From Streptomyces marincola (GTDB taxonomy: Bacteria > Actinomycetota > Actinomycetes > Streptomycetales > Streptomycetaceae), in assembly GCF_020410765.1 (NCBI RefSeq), contig NZ_CP084541.1, forward strand, positions 2,289,001 to 2,353,000: a stretch of DNA of 64,000 nt. The letters run 5' to 3'. Below the pieces are notes generated by a model. The model saw nothing but the letters and a program-made list of their open reading frames with translations, had not been told where the DNA came from and did not search any database. Each line of letters opens with the position of its first letter. Within the stretch, counting starts at the first letter, position 1. The position numbers and the translations under genes were made by a program. Shown here piece after piece: positions 42,101 to 51,164 of the stretch.

Positions 42101-43765
42101 GGTGGGCTCGACCACGCCGAGCCTGCACGCGCCGCCGGCGGCCGGCGCGTCGGCCGGTTCGGCCGGCAGCGCGCGCACCGCGGCGTCGTCCGCGTCGAGC
42201 AGGGCCGCGAGCGCGGCAGGCCCCGCGGCGGCGAGCCGCAGCACGCGCTCCGGCTCGCGCACGGCGGCCGGGCGCCGCCCGCCCGGCGCCGGGGGCGCCC
42301 CTTCCCGGGCCGCGCCCCCGGCGTCCGCCCGGGCGCCCCCGGCGGGAGGCGCCGCGCGGGACACCGCGCGCGCCTCGGGGGCCTGCTCGATCACGACGTG
42401 CGCGTTGATCCCGCCGAAGCCGAACGCGTTCACCGCCGCGCGCCGCGGGCCGCCCGGCCAGGGCGCGGCGGCGGCCAGCGGCCTGAACACCGTGCGCGCC
42501 AGGCCCGGATGCGGCTCGTCGCAGTGCAGCGTCGGCAGCAGCGTCGCGTGGTACACGGCGAGGGCGGCCTTGATCAGCCCCGCCGCCCCGGCCGCGGGCA
42601 TGGTGTGGCCGATCATCGACTTCACCGAGCCGATCACGGGCCCCTCCTGCGCCCCGGGTCGCTCCGGGGGGCCGAACACCTCGGCCAGAGTCGCGAGTTC
42701 GGACGCGTCCCCGGCGGGCGTGCCGGTGCCGTGCGCCTCGATGAGCCCCAACGCGCCGGGGGCGCGCGGATCGAGGCCGGCCGCGCGCCAGGCGTTCCGC
42801 ACGGCGCGCGCCTGACCGCCGGAGTCGGGGCTCACCAGACCGCCGGCCCGGCCGTCCCCCGCGACGCCCGTTCCCCTGATCACGGCGTACACCCGGTCAC
42901 CGTCGCGCCGCGCGTCGACGAGCCGCTTGAGGACCACGATCCCGGTGCCCTCACCGATGAGGAGCCCGTCCGCGCCCGCGTGGAACGGGCGGCTGCGCTG
43001 GCTCGGCGACAGCGCCCTGAGCTGCGCGAACACGCTCCACAGCGTGATGTCGTGGCAGTGGTGCGTGCCCCCGGCCAGCATCACGTCGCAGGTGCCCGAG
43101 GCCAGCGCGGACACCGCCTGGTCGACCGCGACCAGCGCGGACGCGCAGGCCGCGTCCACCGTGTACACCGGGCCGCGCAGGTCCAGGCGGCTCGCCAGCC
43201 GGGAGGCGGCGAGGTTGGGCACGAGGCCGATCGCGTGCTCGGGCTCCTGCGGCCCGAGCCGCCGGGTGAACGCCTCACGCACGCGGGCCAGTTGCTCCTC
43301 GTTCAGGCCGGGGACCAGCTCACCGAGCGTGCGGGTGAGCTGGTGGGCGGTGCGCACCCGCTGGTCGAGGCGCGCCAGGCCGGGCGACAGGTAGCCGCCG
43401 CGCCCCAGCACCACGCCGACGCGGTCGCGGTCCGGCAGCCGCGCCGCCCCGCCCGCGTCGTCGAGCGCGTCGGCGGCCACCGAGAGCGCGATCAGCTGGT
43501 CGGGCTCGGTGCCAGGAACGGCGTTCGGCATGATGCCGAACCTGGCCGCCTCCACCTCCGCGAACTCGTCAACGAACCCCCCGCGCCGGCAGTACACCGG
43601 GTCCGGGTAGTAGGCCGGGTCGATCCGGTGCCCCGGCAGGTCGGTGATGCAGTCGGCACCGGCCACCAGGTTGCGCCAGTAGGCGTCGAGCCCCGGCGCG
43701 CCGGGCAGCAGCGCGGCCATGCCCACGATCGCGACCCCGGGGAACGCGTCCCCCGCCGCCGTCAC
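39146..43765 (-). CDS. Iterative PKS subunit B: KS-AT-DH-PPTase (PUFA-synthase-like)
   Basis: 1539 residues from GTG at 43765, overlapping PKS A by 4 nt. KS (about 8-440) has Cys in VDAACAS near 203, His in EAHGTGT near 343 and His in IGHTMPAAG near 386, so it is complete. AT (about 580-890) has GHSVGEW near 664 and SAFHTP. A hot-dog dehydratase pair spans about 1035-1290 (LLDHCFYAQPPGWPD near 1042). The C-terminus (about 1395-1539) is a Sfp-type phosphopantetheinyl transferase with GIDVE near 1422 and WAAKEAAAKAEGTGL near 1475. It lacks ACP, KR and ER, which PKS A supplies. Integrated PPTase is known from enediyne and PUFA systems. Confidence 0.92.
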   Translation of the reverse strand: MTAAGDAFPGVAIVGMAALLPGAPGLDAYWRNLVAGADCITDLPGHRIDPAYYPDPVYCRRGGFVDEFAEVEAARFGIMPNAVPGTEPDQLIALSVAADALDDAGGAARLPDRDRVGVVLGRGGYLSPGLARLDQRVRTAHQLTRTLGELVPGLNEEQLARVREAFTRRLGPQEPEHAIGLVPNLAASRLASRLDLRGPVYTVDAACASALVAVDQAVSALASGTCDVMLAGGTHHCHDITLWSVFAQLRALSPSQRSRPFHAGADGLLIGEGTGIVVLKRLVDARRDGDRVYAVIRGTGVAGDGRAGGLVSPDSGGQARAVRNAWRAAGLDPRAPGALGLIEAHGTGTPAGDASELATLAEVFGPPERPGAQEGPVIGSVKSMIGHTMPAAGAAGLIKAALAVYHATLLPTLHCDEPHPGLARTVFRPLAAAAPWPGGPRRAAVNAFGFGGINAHVVIEQAPEARAVSRAAPPAGGARADAGGAAREGAPPAPGGRRPAAVREPERVLRLAAAGPAALAALLDADDAAVRALPAEPADAPAAGGACRLGVVEPTAKRLALARRAVARGRAWRGRDDVWFSPRPLLAGPRPGLLAFVFPGLEAEFEPRGLDEVAGAFGLPLPEWATADAGDTVRRGLGVLSVAGVLEGALRRMGVAPDGVAGHSVGEWSAMVAGGLYSRERSDRMLATFDPDSLTVPGLVFAALGTSADRVAEALCGRADIVLSHDNSPRQTMVCGPEPAVEELVRWFRARRVLGRVLPFTSAFHTPMLAPHLAPLAENADRLEVLPATLPVWSATTAAPFPDDPAGVRRLFLRHLLEPVRFRPMIEAMHDAGYRVFVQPGTGQLTSLIDDTLAEREHLAVAANTPHRGGLDQLRRVALALWTEGARVEDPAAGTAAPRAAAAPARAPGGAAARPPGGGPVRLSLGEPLVSLPAAERAALGALLRAAPGPGSAPAPVPVPAGAHASGPHASGAHSAASDPLAGLRGLARRVPAAAGLAALLAETADAAAGVLTAAAPPRPPEPVRSTLRISTRAMPYLLDHCFYAQPPGWPDLADRRPVVPATTIVQHMVDAVERAAPGLRATALHGVRFEQWADALPETTAEITVTPGADGAYAVAFGPYARARVTVAPGHPAPPAAWPPPEPGTERPCAHGPADLYADRWMFHGPAFQGVTGMTGLGERHIRGTITAPAAPGALLDNVGQLLGYWLMATRPGRAIVFPVAMDGIRFHGPPPAAGTRVECAVRVTGLSDTDVTADVQLTVGGRVWAEIAGWRDRRFDGPLSLRSGGYPERRPLSRPRPGGWWLMTDQWADLASRELVMGTQLAGEERAAYAARPARGRRAWLLGRLAAKDAVRGWLWEHGEGDVFPAEIGIRNDASGRPFAVGRHGRALPPLGLSLAHRKDVAVALVRPGGGAGGPWPGIDVEVVSDDTLRAAAVALGPEERALLDARAADGSGADGRGAEAEWFARFWAAKEAAAKAEGTGLRGRPRDFAVVGAAPGELAVRTGDRTHRVRCTRITHAARAYVVAWTAPNEHEESSE

Positions 43766-46700
43766 GCGCCCCACCCGTCGGCCGACGTGTACACGACGCT
43801 GAGTTCCGACCCGTCGCCCCTGGCCAGCTCGTCGAGCAGGGCCCGCGCGCCCGCGTCCGGGTCGATGAGACCGACCCCGCGCCTGACGTAGTCGCGGCTC
43901 AGCTCCGGCGTGACCATCCCGGGGTGGGTGCCCGTGGGCGCCCACGGTCCCCAGTGCACGGTCAGCGCGCGCCGGCCGGTGCGCGCCGCCCAGGCCGCGG
44001 CGACCCCTTCGAGCGCGTCGTTCGCCGCGGCGTAGTCGCACTGCCCGCGGTTGCCGAGGACGGCGGAGACGCTGCCGAACAGCACCGCGAACCGCGGCCC
44101 CCGCGGCAGTTCCGCCACCGCGTCCAGGAGGGTCCGCGCGCCGTCGACCTTGGTCGAGAACACCCGGTTGAACGACTCGGGCGTCTTCTGCGCGATCAGC
44201 CGGTCCTCGATGATCCCGGCCGCGCACAGCACGCCGTCCAGCCGGCCGTACCGGGTGTGCGCGGCCTTCACCGCCTGGCGCACCGACTCCGCGTCCCGCA
44301 GGTCGGCGCACCGGTAACGGGCCTCGCTGCCGAGCGCGTCGAGCTGCGCGAGGGTCGCCGCGACCTCGCGCTGCGCGAGCAGCAGCCCCGCCTCCCGCTC
44401 GATGGCGGCCGGGCTCCTGCCGCCGCGCGCGGCCAGCGCGGCGCGCAGCGCCGCCCGGTCCGCGGCGCCCGCGGTGTCGGGCGCCTCAGGGCCCGCCGCC
44501 TGGGACGTGCGGCCGAGCAGTTCGACGCGGCAGCCCGTCGCGGCGGCGAGCGCGCACGCGATGTGGGCCGTGATGCCGCGGGCACCGCCCGCGAGCAGCA
44601 CGACCGACTCGCGGTCGAGCCCGAGCGCCGCGCCGTCGGGGGCCCCGCCCGGCGGCGGCCCGAGTGGGGCCGCCGCGAGGGCGAACCCGTACCGCGCCCC
44701 GGCCGTGTGCTCCACGACCGGCTCGCGGTCGGCGCCGGACAGCTCGCCGAGCAGCAGCGCCGCGGTCTCCTCTGCGGGGGCCGCCGGGTCGACGCCGACG
44801 ACGCGGGCCAGGACGTCCGGGTACTCCCTGGCGACGGTGCGGAAGAACCCGTCGAGCCCCGAGCCCGCGCCCGAGCCTGAGCTCGCGCCCGCCGCCGGGC
44901 GCACGCACAGCAGCCGGGCCGGGTCGGCCCGCAGGGCCGCCGCGAGCACGGGGAACGCGCCGGGCAGCACCGGTTCCGCCGCCTCCGCCAGCGGCGCGAG
45001 CAGCAGCACGCCGTCGAGCGGCCCCTCGGCCGCGGTCAGCAGGTGCCCCGCGTCCCGGGGCAGCGCCTGCGCGCCCCGGGCGGCGAGCGCGGCGGCGACG
45101 GCGTCCGCGAGCCGGCCGCCGCCGAGGAGCGCGAAGCGCCGCCCGGCCAGGTCCTGCGGCTCGGGCTGGGCGCCGAGCGGCACCCGGCGCGGCACGAGCC
45201 GCTTCGGCGCCTCTCCCGCGGGCGTCCCGTCCACCGCCCCGGCGCCGTCCCGCGGCGCGGGCGCGGCCGGCGCCCCGGCGGGGCGTGCGGTGGCCGCGTC
45301 GGCCGGAACACCCGTCTTCGAGGCGGCCGGGCCACGCTCCGGCGCGGCGGGCGCGCCCGCAACGCCCCCGGTGGGCGCGGCCCGCGGGGGCGCGGAGCGC
45401 TGGGCGGGCACGGGCGCGGCGCCGGAACGCGCGTCCAGCCAGCCGGCGATGGCCGCCGCCGTGCGCGCGCCGGAGAGCTCGTCCACCTCGGCGTCGGTGA
45501 GCGGCGCCGTGCCGGGGCCCCCGAGCCGGGTCGCCAACTCGCCCGCGATCTCTGTGCGTTTGATGGAGTCGATGCTGAGGTCGGCCTCAAGGTCGAGGTC
45601 GGGGTCGAGCATGTCGACGGGATAGCCGGTGCGTTCGCTGATGACCGCGAGCACCGTGTCGAGCGCGCCCGCGGCCGACGCCGTCCCGGAAGTCCCGGAA
45701 GCTCCGGAAGTCCCGGAAGTCCCGGAGGCCGCGGGGGTCTCGAACGGCTCCGCCGACGGCCCGCGCCCGGCCGCCCCGCCCGCGGACCCCGCGGGAACGG
45801 CCGGTGCGCCCGGCCGCTCCGCCACCGCCGCGGGCCACGTCCCCGCCGCCGCCTCCGGCGGCGGGGGCGCCGCGTGGCCGGGGACCGGGCCGGCGGCCGG
45901 CGCGCCGCCGAAGTAGGAGAGCAGCACGTCGCGCTGCGCCGCGACCAGTTCCCTGCTGGTCGCCAGGAACTGCGCGACCACGGCGTCCCGTTCGCCCCCG
46001 CCGCCCGCGGCGGCGGCCGGGGCGGGCGGCAGGCGGCGCGCGGGCCGCAGGCCGCCCGCCACCGGCTCGCCGTCCGCGGTGCGCACCAGGTGGCCGTCCA
46101 CGGTCCAGCCCGGGGCGCGCTCGGGCGGGGGCGCGCCCTCCCTGCCCCTGCTGAGCCAGCCGGTGCGCACCTCGACCCCGGCGACGGCCAGTTCCGCGAG
46201 GGCCGTGAGGAACCCGCGCAGGCCGGCGCCAGGACGCGCCTCGACGGCGACGGCGCGGTGCGGCCGGTCGCCGAGGATCGCGCGCACCAGACCGGTGAGC
46301 ACCGCGCCGGGACCGGCCTCGACGAACACGCGCGCGCCGGCCGCGTACATGGCCTCGATCTGGTCGACGAACCGCACCGGCGCGCCCAGTTGGGCGGCCA
46401 GCTCCGCACGGACCCCGTCCCCGTCGGCCGGGTAGGGCGCGGCCGTCCGGTTGGCCAGGACAGGGAACTCGGGCGCGCGCACCCGGTGTTCCGCGAGCGC
46501 ATCCGCGAACGCGGCGCCCGCGCCGGCCGTCAGCGGACTGTGGAACGCGCAGGCCACGGGCAGCGGCCTCGGCCGAAGACCGGCGGCGCGCAGCCGTGCC
46601 ACGGCCGCGGCGACGGCCGCGGTGTCCCCGGAGATCACGGTCTGGGCCGGCGCGTTGCGGTTGGCCACCACGACCCGGCCGCCGCTCTCCTCGGCCGCCG

Positions 46701-49700
46701 CGGCGAGCAGCGGTTCCACGTCGGCGGCCGGGGCCGGCACGGCGGCCATGGCCCCCGGGTCTTCGCCCGCCGCCGCGAGCAGCGCCTCGGCCCGCAGGGA
46801 GCTGAGCCGGAGCAGCGCCTCGGGGCCGAGCGCCCCGGCCGCGCACAGGGCCACGAGCTCCCCGTAGGAGTGGCCTGCCGCGAGGTCGGGCCGCACGCCC
46901 GCGCGGGTCAGCAGGTCGAACGCGGCCAGTCCCGCCGCGCCGAGCGCCGGCTGCGCGACGCGCGTGTCGGTGACGGCGGCCCGCTGCCGTTCCGCCGTCT
47001 CCTCGTCGAACGCGGCCGGCGGGAACAGCACGTCCGCGAGCCCCGGCACCAGCGCCAGGTGGTCCTGCGTCTCGGGGAAGGCGAGGAACAGCTCGGCGAA
47101 CATCCCCGGCCGCTGGCTGCCCTGACCGGGGAAGAGGAACGCGACCTTCCCCGGGCCTCCTGACGGCCCCCCGGCCGCGTCCGCGATGTGGACGCCCGCC
47201 ACCGGGTCGCGGCCGCCGGCCAGCGCCTTGCGCAGCAGGACGGCGAGCTCGTCCGTGCCGCTCGCGACGACGGCGACGCGCACGGGGCCCGCCGCCGCGT
47301 CGGAGCGCCGCGCGTTCTCGTACGCCAGGCGCGCGAGCGACGCGGCGCCGCCCTCGGCGGCGGCGAGCAGCCGTTCGGCCTCGCGGGCCGCGGCGGCGTG
47401 GTCGGCGCCGCGGAACGTGAACAGCTCGGCCGGCCACACGGCGCGGCCGTGCGGGGGCGGGGGCGCGTCGTGCCCGCGCAGCACGGCGTGGAAGTTCGTG
47501 CCGCCGAAGCCGAACGCGCTGACCCCGGCCCGCCGCCGGGCGGCGGGCAGCGGCCACGGGCGCGGGGCGGTGTGGAAGGCGAACGGGCTGCTCGCCGGGT
47601 CCCAGGCCGGGTTGGGCCGGGTCAGGTTGCCGGTGGGCGGCAGGGTGCCGGTGTGCAGGGCGAGCACGGCCTTGATCAGCCCGGCGAGCCCGGCCGTGCA
47701 CTTGGTGTGCCCGATCTGCGACTTGACCGAGCCGAGCGCACAACGCCCGGGCTCGGCCCCGGCCTCGGTGAACTCCTCGGTCAGCACCGCCAGTTCGGTC
47801 CTGTCGCCGACCACGGTCCCGGTGCCGTGCGCCTCGATCAGCCCGACGTCGGCCGGCGAGACGCCCGCGGCGCGGTAGGCGCGGCGCAGCGCGGCGCGCT
47901 GCCCCTCGGGCCTGGGCGCGATCAGTCCGCGGGCGCGGCCGTCGCTCGACGCGCCGACGCCCTCGATGACGGCGTAGACGCGGTCGCCGTCGCGCTCGGC
48001 GTCCGCGAGCCGTTTGAGCACGACGCAGGCGACGCCCTCACCGAGCGCGATCCCGTCCGCCTCGGCGTCGAACGTGCGGGAGCGGCCGGTGGGCGAGAGC
48101 GCGCCGACGGAGGCGAACATGAGGTAGTCGTTGATGCCGTTGTGCAGGTCGGCGCCCCCGCACAGCACCACGTCGCTGGTGCCCGCGGCCAGTTCCTTGC
48201 AGGCGGCGTCGACGGCCGCGAGCGAGGAGGCGCAGGCGGCGTCGACCGTGTAGTTGGCGCCGCCGAGGTCGAGGCGGTTGGCGATGCGGCCCGCGATGAC
48301 GTTGGCCAGCATGCCGGGGAAGGAGTCCTCGGTGAGGGCGGGCAGCTGCTCGACGAGTCCGGGCGGCAGCTCGGCCAGGTAGGCGGGGAGGACGGCGCGC
48401 AGGGCCGTGGCCTGGGACAGGTCGCTGCCGGATTCGGCGCCGAAGACGACGGAGGTGCGGGAGCGGTCGAACGGGCGCCGGTCGTACCCGGCGTCCGCGA
48501 GGGCGCCGCGGGCCGCTTCGAGGGCCAGCAGCTGGACGGGCTCGATGCTGCCGAGCGCCGCGGGCGGGATGCCGTACGCCAGCGGGTCGAAGGGTATACG
48601 CGGCAGGAAGCCGCCCCACTTGGACGGACTCGTCGCCGTCCCGCCGTCCCCGCCGCCGCGTTCACCGCCCGGTGGCCGGTAGTGGACGGCGGTGTCCCAG
48701 CGTTCGCCGGGCACCTCGGTGATGGAGTCGTGGCCGCCGAGCACGTTCGCCCAGAAGGTGCCCAGGTCGGCGGCGTCGGGGAACATGCAGGACATGCCGA
48801 CGACGGCGATGTCGAGCGGCGCGGGCGGCGCGGCGGGCGCGGGGCCCAGCCGGGCGCGCAGCTCGGCGGCGCGCGCCGCGAAGTGCCCCGCCGCGCCGGG
48901 GCCGACGGCGTGGTGCAGGTCGTGGACGGTCGTGGTGGCCGACCTGAGCACGGCGACATCGCCGGCCATGAACATCCCGGCGGCCAGCTGCCGTTCCTCC
49001 GTGGTGCCGACCAGGTCGTCACCGACGCGCTCGACGCCCTTGCTCGCGATGCGCAGCCGGCCCAGGTTCAGCTTCTCCAGCTCGGGCCAGGCGTCGCGGT
49101 CGGGCACGCCCGCGGCCTTGAGCGCGTGCCTGGCCGCGTCGAACTCGCCGGTGAACGGGCTGGTGACGCACCGCGTGGCGTGCCCGGGCGCGGTGGTCAG
49201 GAGCGCGGTGGAGCCCGCGGTGACGACCTGCCGCTGGAAGACGGGGCCGATGGCGCCGCGCGCGACGGCCTGCTCCGTGAACAGGTAGGCGGTGCCCATC
49301 AGGACGCCGACCGCGGCGCCGCGCGCGGTGAGGGGGGCGGCGAGCGCGGCGACCATGGCCGCGGAACGCTCGTCGTGGATGCCGCCGGCGAACAGCACCT
49401 CGATGCCGGGCCCGCCGTCCCGCGCGCCCTCGCGCCGCTCGCGGCCCCCGGCCGCCTCGCCGTCCAGGAAGGCTTCGAGAACGGCGGCCTGCGCCTCCCA
49501 CAGCGCGAAGCTGCTGAGCGGACCGACGTGGCCGCCGCACTCGGAGCCCTCGAAGACGAACCTGCGGCTGCCCGCGTCGAGGAACTGCCGCAGCAGCCCG
49601 GGCGTGGGGACGTGCAGGAACGTCCTGATCCCCGCGGCTTCGAGCGCGGCGGCCTGCGCGGGCCTGCCGCCGGCGATGACGGCGTGGCTCGGCCGGTGCT

Positions 49701-50796
49701 CGCGCACCGCCGCGAGCTGCGCGGCGCGCAGCTCCTCGTCCGCGAAGCCGAGCAGCCCGACCCCCCAGGGGCGGCTGCCGAGCACGGCGGCGGTCGCCGT
49801 CAGCAGCTCACCGGTCTGCTCGCCCGTGGCGAGCGCGAGCGCGAGGAACGGCAGGCCGCCCGCGTCCGCGATGTCGGCGGCGAACCCGGGGCGGTCGCTC
49901 ACCCGCGTCATGGGGCCCTGGGCGAGGGGCAGCCGGGTGCCGAGCGCGCGGCTCATCGGGGAGCCGGGGGCCAGGGCGCGGGCGGGCGCGTCGTCCTGGA
50001 ACGCGGCGGCGACGGCGGCGCCGACGCCCGCGACGGCGCGGGCCGCGGTGCCGAAGCGCCGGGCGAACTCGGCGGCCAGGTAGCCGTCCTGGCCCACGGG
50101 CAGCGGGCGTTCCGCGCCGTCGGCGGCGCCGGGGCGGCGCAGCACGCGGTGCCCCTCCTCGGTGACGACGGTCTCGGTGCCGTCGAGCCGGCGCAGCGCG
50201 GCGGCGGTGCGCTCGGGCAGCGAGGACTCCGCGAGGAGCGCGAGCTGCGTGTCGAGGACGACGCCCACGGCTCCCCCGGCGAGCGCGGCGGCGGCCGTGT
50301 GCGGCCCGATGCCGCCGCAGGCCCACACGGGACGGCCGGGCGGGCCGTCGGCGAGCAGTTGCTGGAGGAGCACGAAGGTGCTCAACGTGCCGACGCGCCC
50401 GCCGGCTTCGCTGCCGCGGGCGATCAGGCCGTGCGCGCCGGCGGCGACGGCGGCCTCGGCCTCCGCCGCCGAGGTCACCTCGGCGAGGACGCGCCAGTGC
50501 GCCGGGAGGTCGGCGGGGCGCCAGGGGGCGCCGTGGCCGAGTACGACGGTGAGGTCGGGGGCGTCTCCGACGTCCTCGGGCAGGAGGGCGCAGCCGGCGG
50601 ACACCCGGACCCCGAAGGGCGCCACCGCCCAGGAGCGCAGCCGGAACAGCTCCTCGGCCGCCCGCCGGCCGCCGGGCCCCAGGTCCAGAACGCCGAGGCC
50701 GCCGGCCCGGCAGACGGCGGCCACGAGCCGGGCGTCAGACTCCCCGAAGGGGCTCACACCGATGACGAGTGGAAAATTTGCGGAGAGGGGCGCCAT
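43762..50796 (-). CDS. Iterative PKS subunit A: NPD-NPD-KS-AT-ACP-KR (PUFA-synthase-like)
   Basis: 2344 residues from ATG at 50796 (GGAG upstream). Residues 1-235 and about 285-640 are two nitronate-monooxygenase/PfaD-like modules; the second has the complete GSECGGHVG near 418, the first reads GSEAGGRVG with Arg in place of His. KS (about 658-1085) has VDAACAS near 851, EAHGTGT near 988 and IGHTKCTAG near 1030. AT (about 1190-1500) has GHSYGEL near 1309. One ACP carries the Ser in DLSIDSIKRTE near 1742. A two-part KR ends the protein (ARGITAHIA near 2070; FGSVSAVLG and QCDYAAAND near 2250). PfaD-type domains are enoyl reductases in PUFA synthases, so with PKS B a full reductive cycle is possible. 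Confidence 0.93.
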   Translation of the reverse strand: MAPLSANFPLVIGVSPFGESDARLVAAVCRAGGLGVLDLGPGGRRAAEELFRLRSWAVAPFGVRVSAGCALLPEDVGDAPDLTVVLGHGAPWRPADLPAHWRVLAEVTSAAEAEAAVAAGAHGLIARGSEAGGRVGTLSTFVLLQQLLADGPPGRPVWACGGIGPHTAAAALAGGAVGVVLDTQLALLAESSLPERTAAALRRLDGTETVVTEEGHRVLRRPGAADGAERPLPVGQDGYLAAEFARRFGTAARAVAGVGAAVAAAFQDDAPARALAPGSPMSRALGTRLPLAQGPMTRVSDRPGFAADIADAGGLPFLALALATGEQTGELLTATAAVLGSRPWGVGLLGFADEELRAAQLAAVREHRPSHAVIAGGRPAQAAALEAAGIRTFLHVPTPGLLRQFLDAGSRRFVFEGSECGGHVGPLSSFALWEAQAAVLEAFLDGEAAGGRERREGARDGGPGIEVLFAGGIHDERSAAMVAALAAPLTARGAAVGVLMGTAYLFTEQAVARGAIGPVFQRQVVTAGSTALLTTAPGHATRCVTSPFTGEFDAARHALKAAGVPDRDAWPELEKLNLGRLRIASKGVERVGDDLVGTTEERQLAAGMFMAGDVAVLRSATTTVHDLHHAVGPGAAGHFAARAAELRARLGPAPAAPPAPLDIAVVGMSCMFPDAADLGTFWANVLGGHDSITEVPGERWDTAVHYRPPGGERGGGDGGTATSPSKWGGFLPRIPFDPLAYGIPPAALGSIEPVQLLALEAARGALADAGYDRRPFDRSRTSVVFGAESGSDLSQATALRAVLPAYLAELPPGLVEQLPALTEDSFPGMLANVIAGRIANRLDLGGANYTVDAACASSLAAVDAACKELAAGTSDVVLCGGADLHNGINDYLMFASVGALSPTGRSRTFDAEADGIALGEGVACVVLKRLADAERDGDRVYAVIEGVGASSDGRARGLIAPRPEGQRAALRRAYRAAGVSPADVGLIEAHGTGTVVGDRTELAVLTEEFTEAGAEPGRCALGSVKSQIGHTKCTAGLAGLIKAVLALHTGTLPPTGNLTRPNPAWDPASSPFAFHTAPRPWPLPAARRRAGVSAFGFGGTNFHAVLRGHDAPPPPHGRAVWPAELFTFRGADHAAAAREAERLLAAAEGGAASLARLAYENARRSDAAAGPVRVAVVASGTDELAVLLRKALAGGRDPVAGVHIADAAGGPSGGPGKVAFLFPGQGSQRPGMFAELFLAFPETQDHLALVPGLADVLFPPAAFDEETAERQRAAVTDTRVAQPALGAAGLAAFDLLTRAGVRPDLAAGHSYGELVALCAAGALGPEALLRLSSLRAEALLAAAGEDPGAMAAVPAPAADVEPLLAAAAEESGGRVVVANRNAPAQTVISGDTAAVAAAVARLRAAGLRPRPLPVACAFHSPLTAGAGAAFADALAEHRVRAPEFPVLANRTAAPYPADGDGVRAELAAQLGAPVRFVDQIEAMYAAGARVFVEAGPGAVLTGLVRAILGDRPHRAVAVEARPGAGLRGFLTALAELAVAGVEVRTGWLSRGREGAPPPERAPGWTVDGHLVRTADGEPVAGGLRPARRLPPAPAAAAGGGGERDAVVAQFLATSRELVAAQRDVLLSYFGGAPAAGPVPGHAAPPPPEAAAGTWPAAVAERPGAPAVPAGSAGGAAGRGPSAEPFETPAASGTSGTSGASGTSGTASAAGALDTVLAVISERTGYPVDMLDPDLDLEADLSIDSIKRTEIAGELATRLGGPGTAPLTDAEVDELSGARTAAAIAGWLDARSGAAPVPAQRSAPPRAAPTGGVAGAPAAPERGPAASKTGVPADAATARPAGAPAAPAPRDGAGAVDGTPAGEAPKRLVPRRVPLGAQPEPQDLAGRRFALLGGGRLADAVAAALAARGAQALPRDAGHLLTAAEGPLDGVLLLAPLAEAAEPVLPGAFPVLAAALRADPARLLCVRPAAGASSGSGAGSGLDGFFRTVAREYPDVLARVVGVDPAAPAEETAALLLGELSGADREPVVEHTAGARYGFALAAAPLGPPPGGAPDGAALGLDRESVVLLAGGARGITAHIACALAAATGCRVELLGRTSQAAGPEAPDTAGAADRAALRAALAARGGRSPAAIEREAGLLLAQREVAATLAQLDALGSEARYRCADLRDAESVRQAVKAAHTRYGRLDGVLCAAGIIEDRLIAQKTPESFNRVFSTKVDGARTLLDAVAELPRGPRFAVLFGSVSAVLGNRGQCDYAAANDALEGVAAAWAARTGRRALTVHWGPWAPTGTHPGMVTPELSRDYVRRGVGLIDPDAGARALLDELARGDGSELSVVYTSADGWGA
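45683..45727. repeat. Five tandem 9-nt repeats in the AT-ACP linker of PKS A
   Basis: The unit GTCCCGGAA (one copy GCTCCGGAA) repeats five times and encodes a Ser/Gly/Thr linker (SGTSGTSGASGTSGT) just before the ACP. It gives a flexible tether and is length-unstable by nature. Confidence 0.8.
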
Positions 50797-51079
50797 GGCA
50801 CTCCAAGTGCGGGACGTGTGGGGTTTCGAACGCGCGCATCCGATTTTCGCCTGGCCTATGGACAGCCTTGTCGCCGTCATTATCGCCGCCCCCCAAGTGC
50901 GGTGCAACGTGGTCCTGACGGCTGTTCACCAGCGGTGGACCGGGGGTGCGCGGCACACCCGGAAAGCGGCCCGACCACCGCACGGACCAGGCATTTCGCG
51001 CCCGACTCCGGGCCACAGCCGCGGTAACGGTTGCGGACGTTCGCCCGTTTCTGAACCCTATTTCCCCAAGCAATGTACG

Positions 51080-51101
51080 ATTGTCATATCGAAATTGTCA
51101 T
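51080..51101. promoter_or_regulatory. Direct repeat ATTGTCAT x2, 14-nt period
   Basis: Exact copies at 51080-51087 and 51094-51101, about 285 nt upstream of the PKS A start (minus strand reading ATGACAAT). Direct repeats near promoters are typical of SARP-type activators, although the usual SARP period is about 11 nt, so the fit is imperfect. Confidence 0.4.
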
Positions 51102-51124
51102 CGCACATGCCGAGTTCTCACGCA

Positions 51125-51164
51125 CGAGCTAATTACCCCGTCCCTCAATTGACCGGGTAACTCG
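51125..51164. promoter_or_regulatory. Interrupted dyad CGAG-N4-TTACCC-N16-GGGTAA-CTCG
   Basis: Inner arms TTACCC (51133-51138) and GGGTAA (51155-51160) are perfect, with outer CGAG/CTCG pairs. It is located in the AT-richer upstream region of the PKS operon and is a candidate operator or hairpin. Confidence 0.4.

Noticed and set aside
39104..43891. Rightward frame of 1595 codons opposite PKS B
   Set aside because: Composition is Arg/Gly/His-rich, typical of antisense high-GC frames; all KS, AT, DH and PPTase motifs are on the minus strand.
39146..50796. Enediyne-type PKS
   Set aside because: Enediyne synthases are a single KS-AT-ACP-KR-DH-PPTase protein with a dedicated thioesterase and conserved accessory genes. 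Here the domains are split over two proteins with NPD modules and no accessory genes, so PUFA-like is the better fit.
47188..51027. Rightward frame of 1279 codons opposite PKS A
   Set aside because: Same reasoning: antisense shadow of NPD and KS domains, no recognisable fold.
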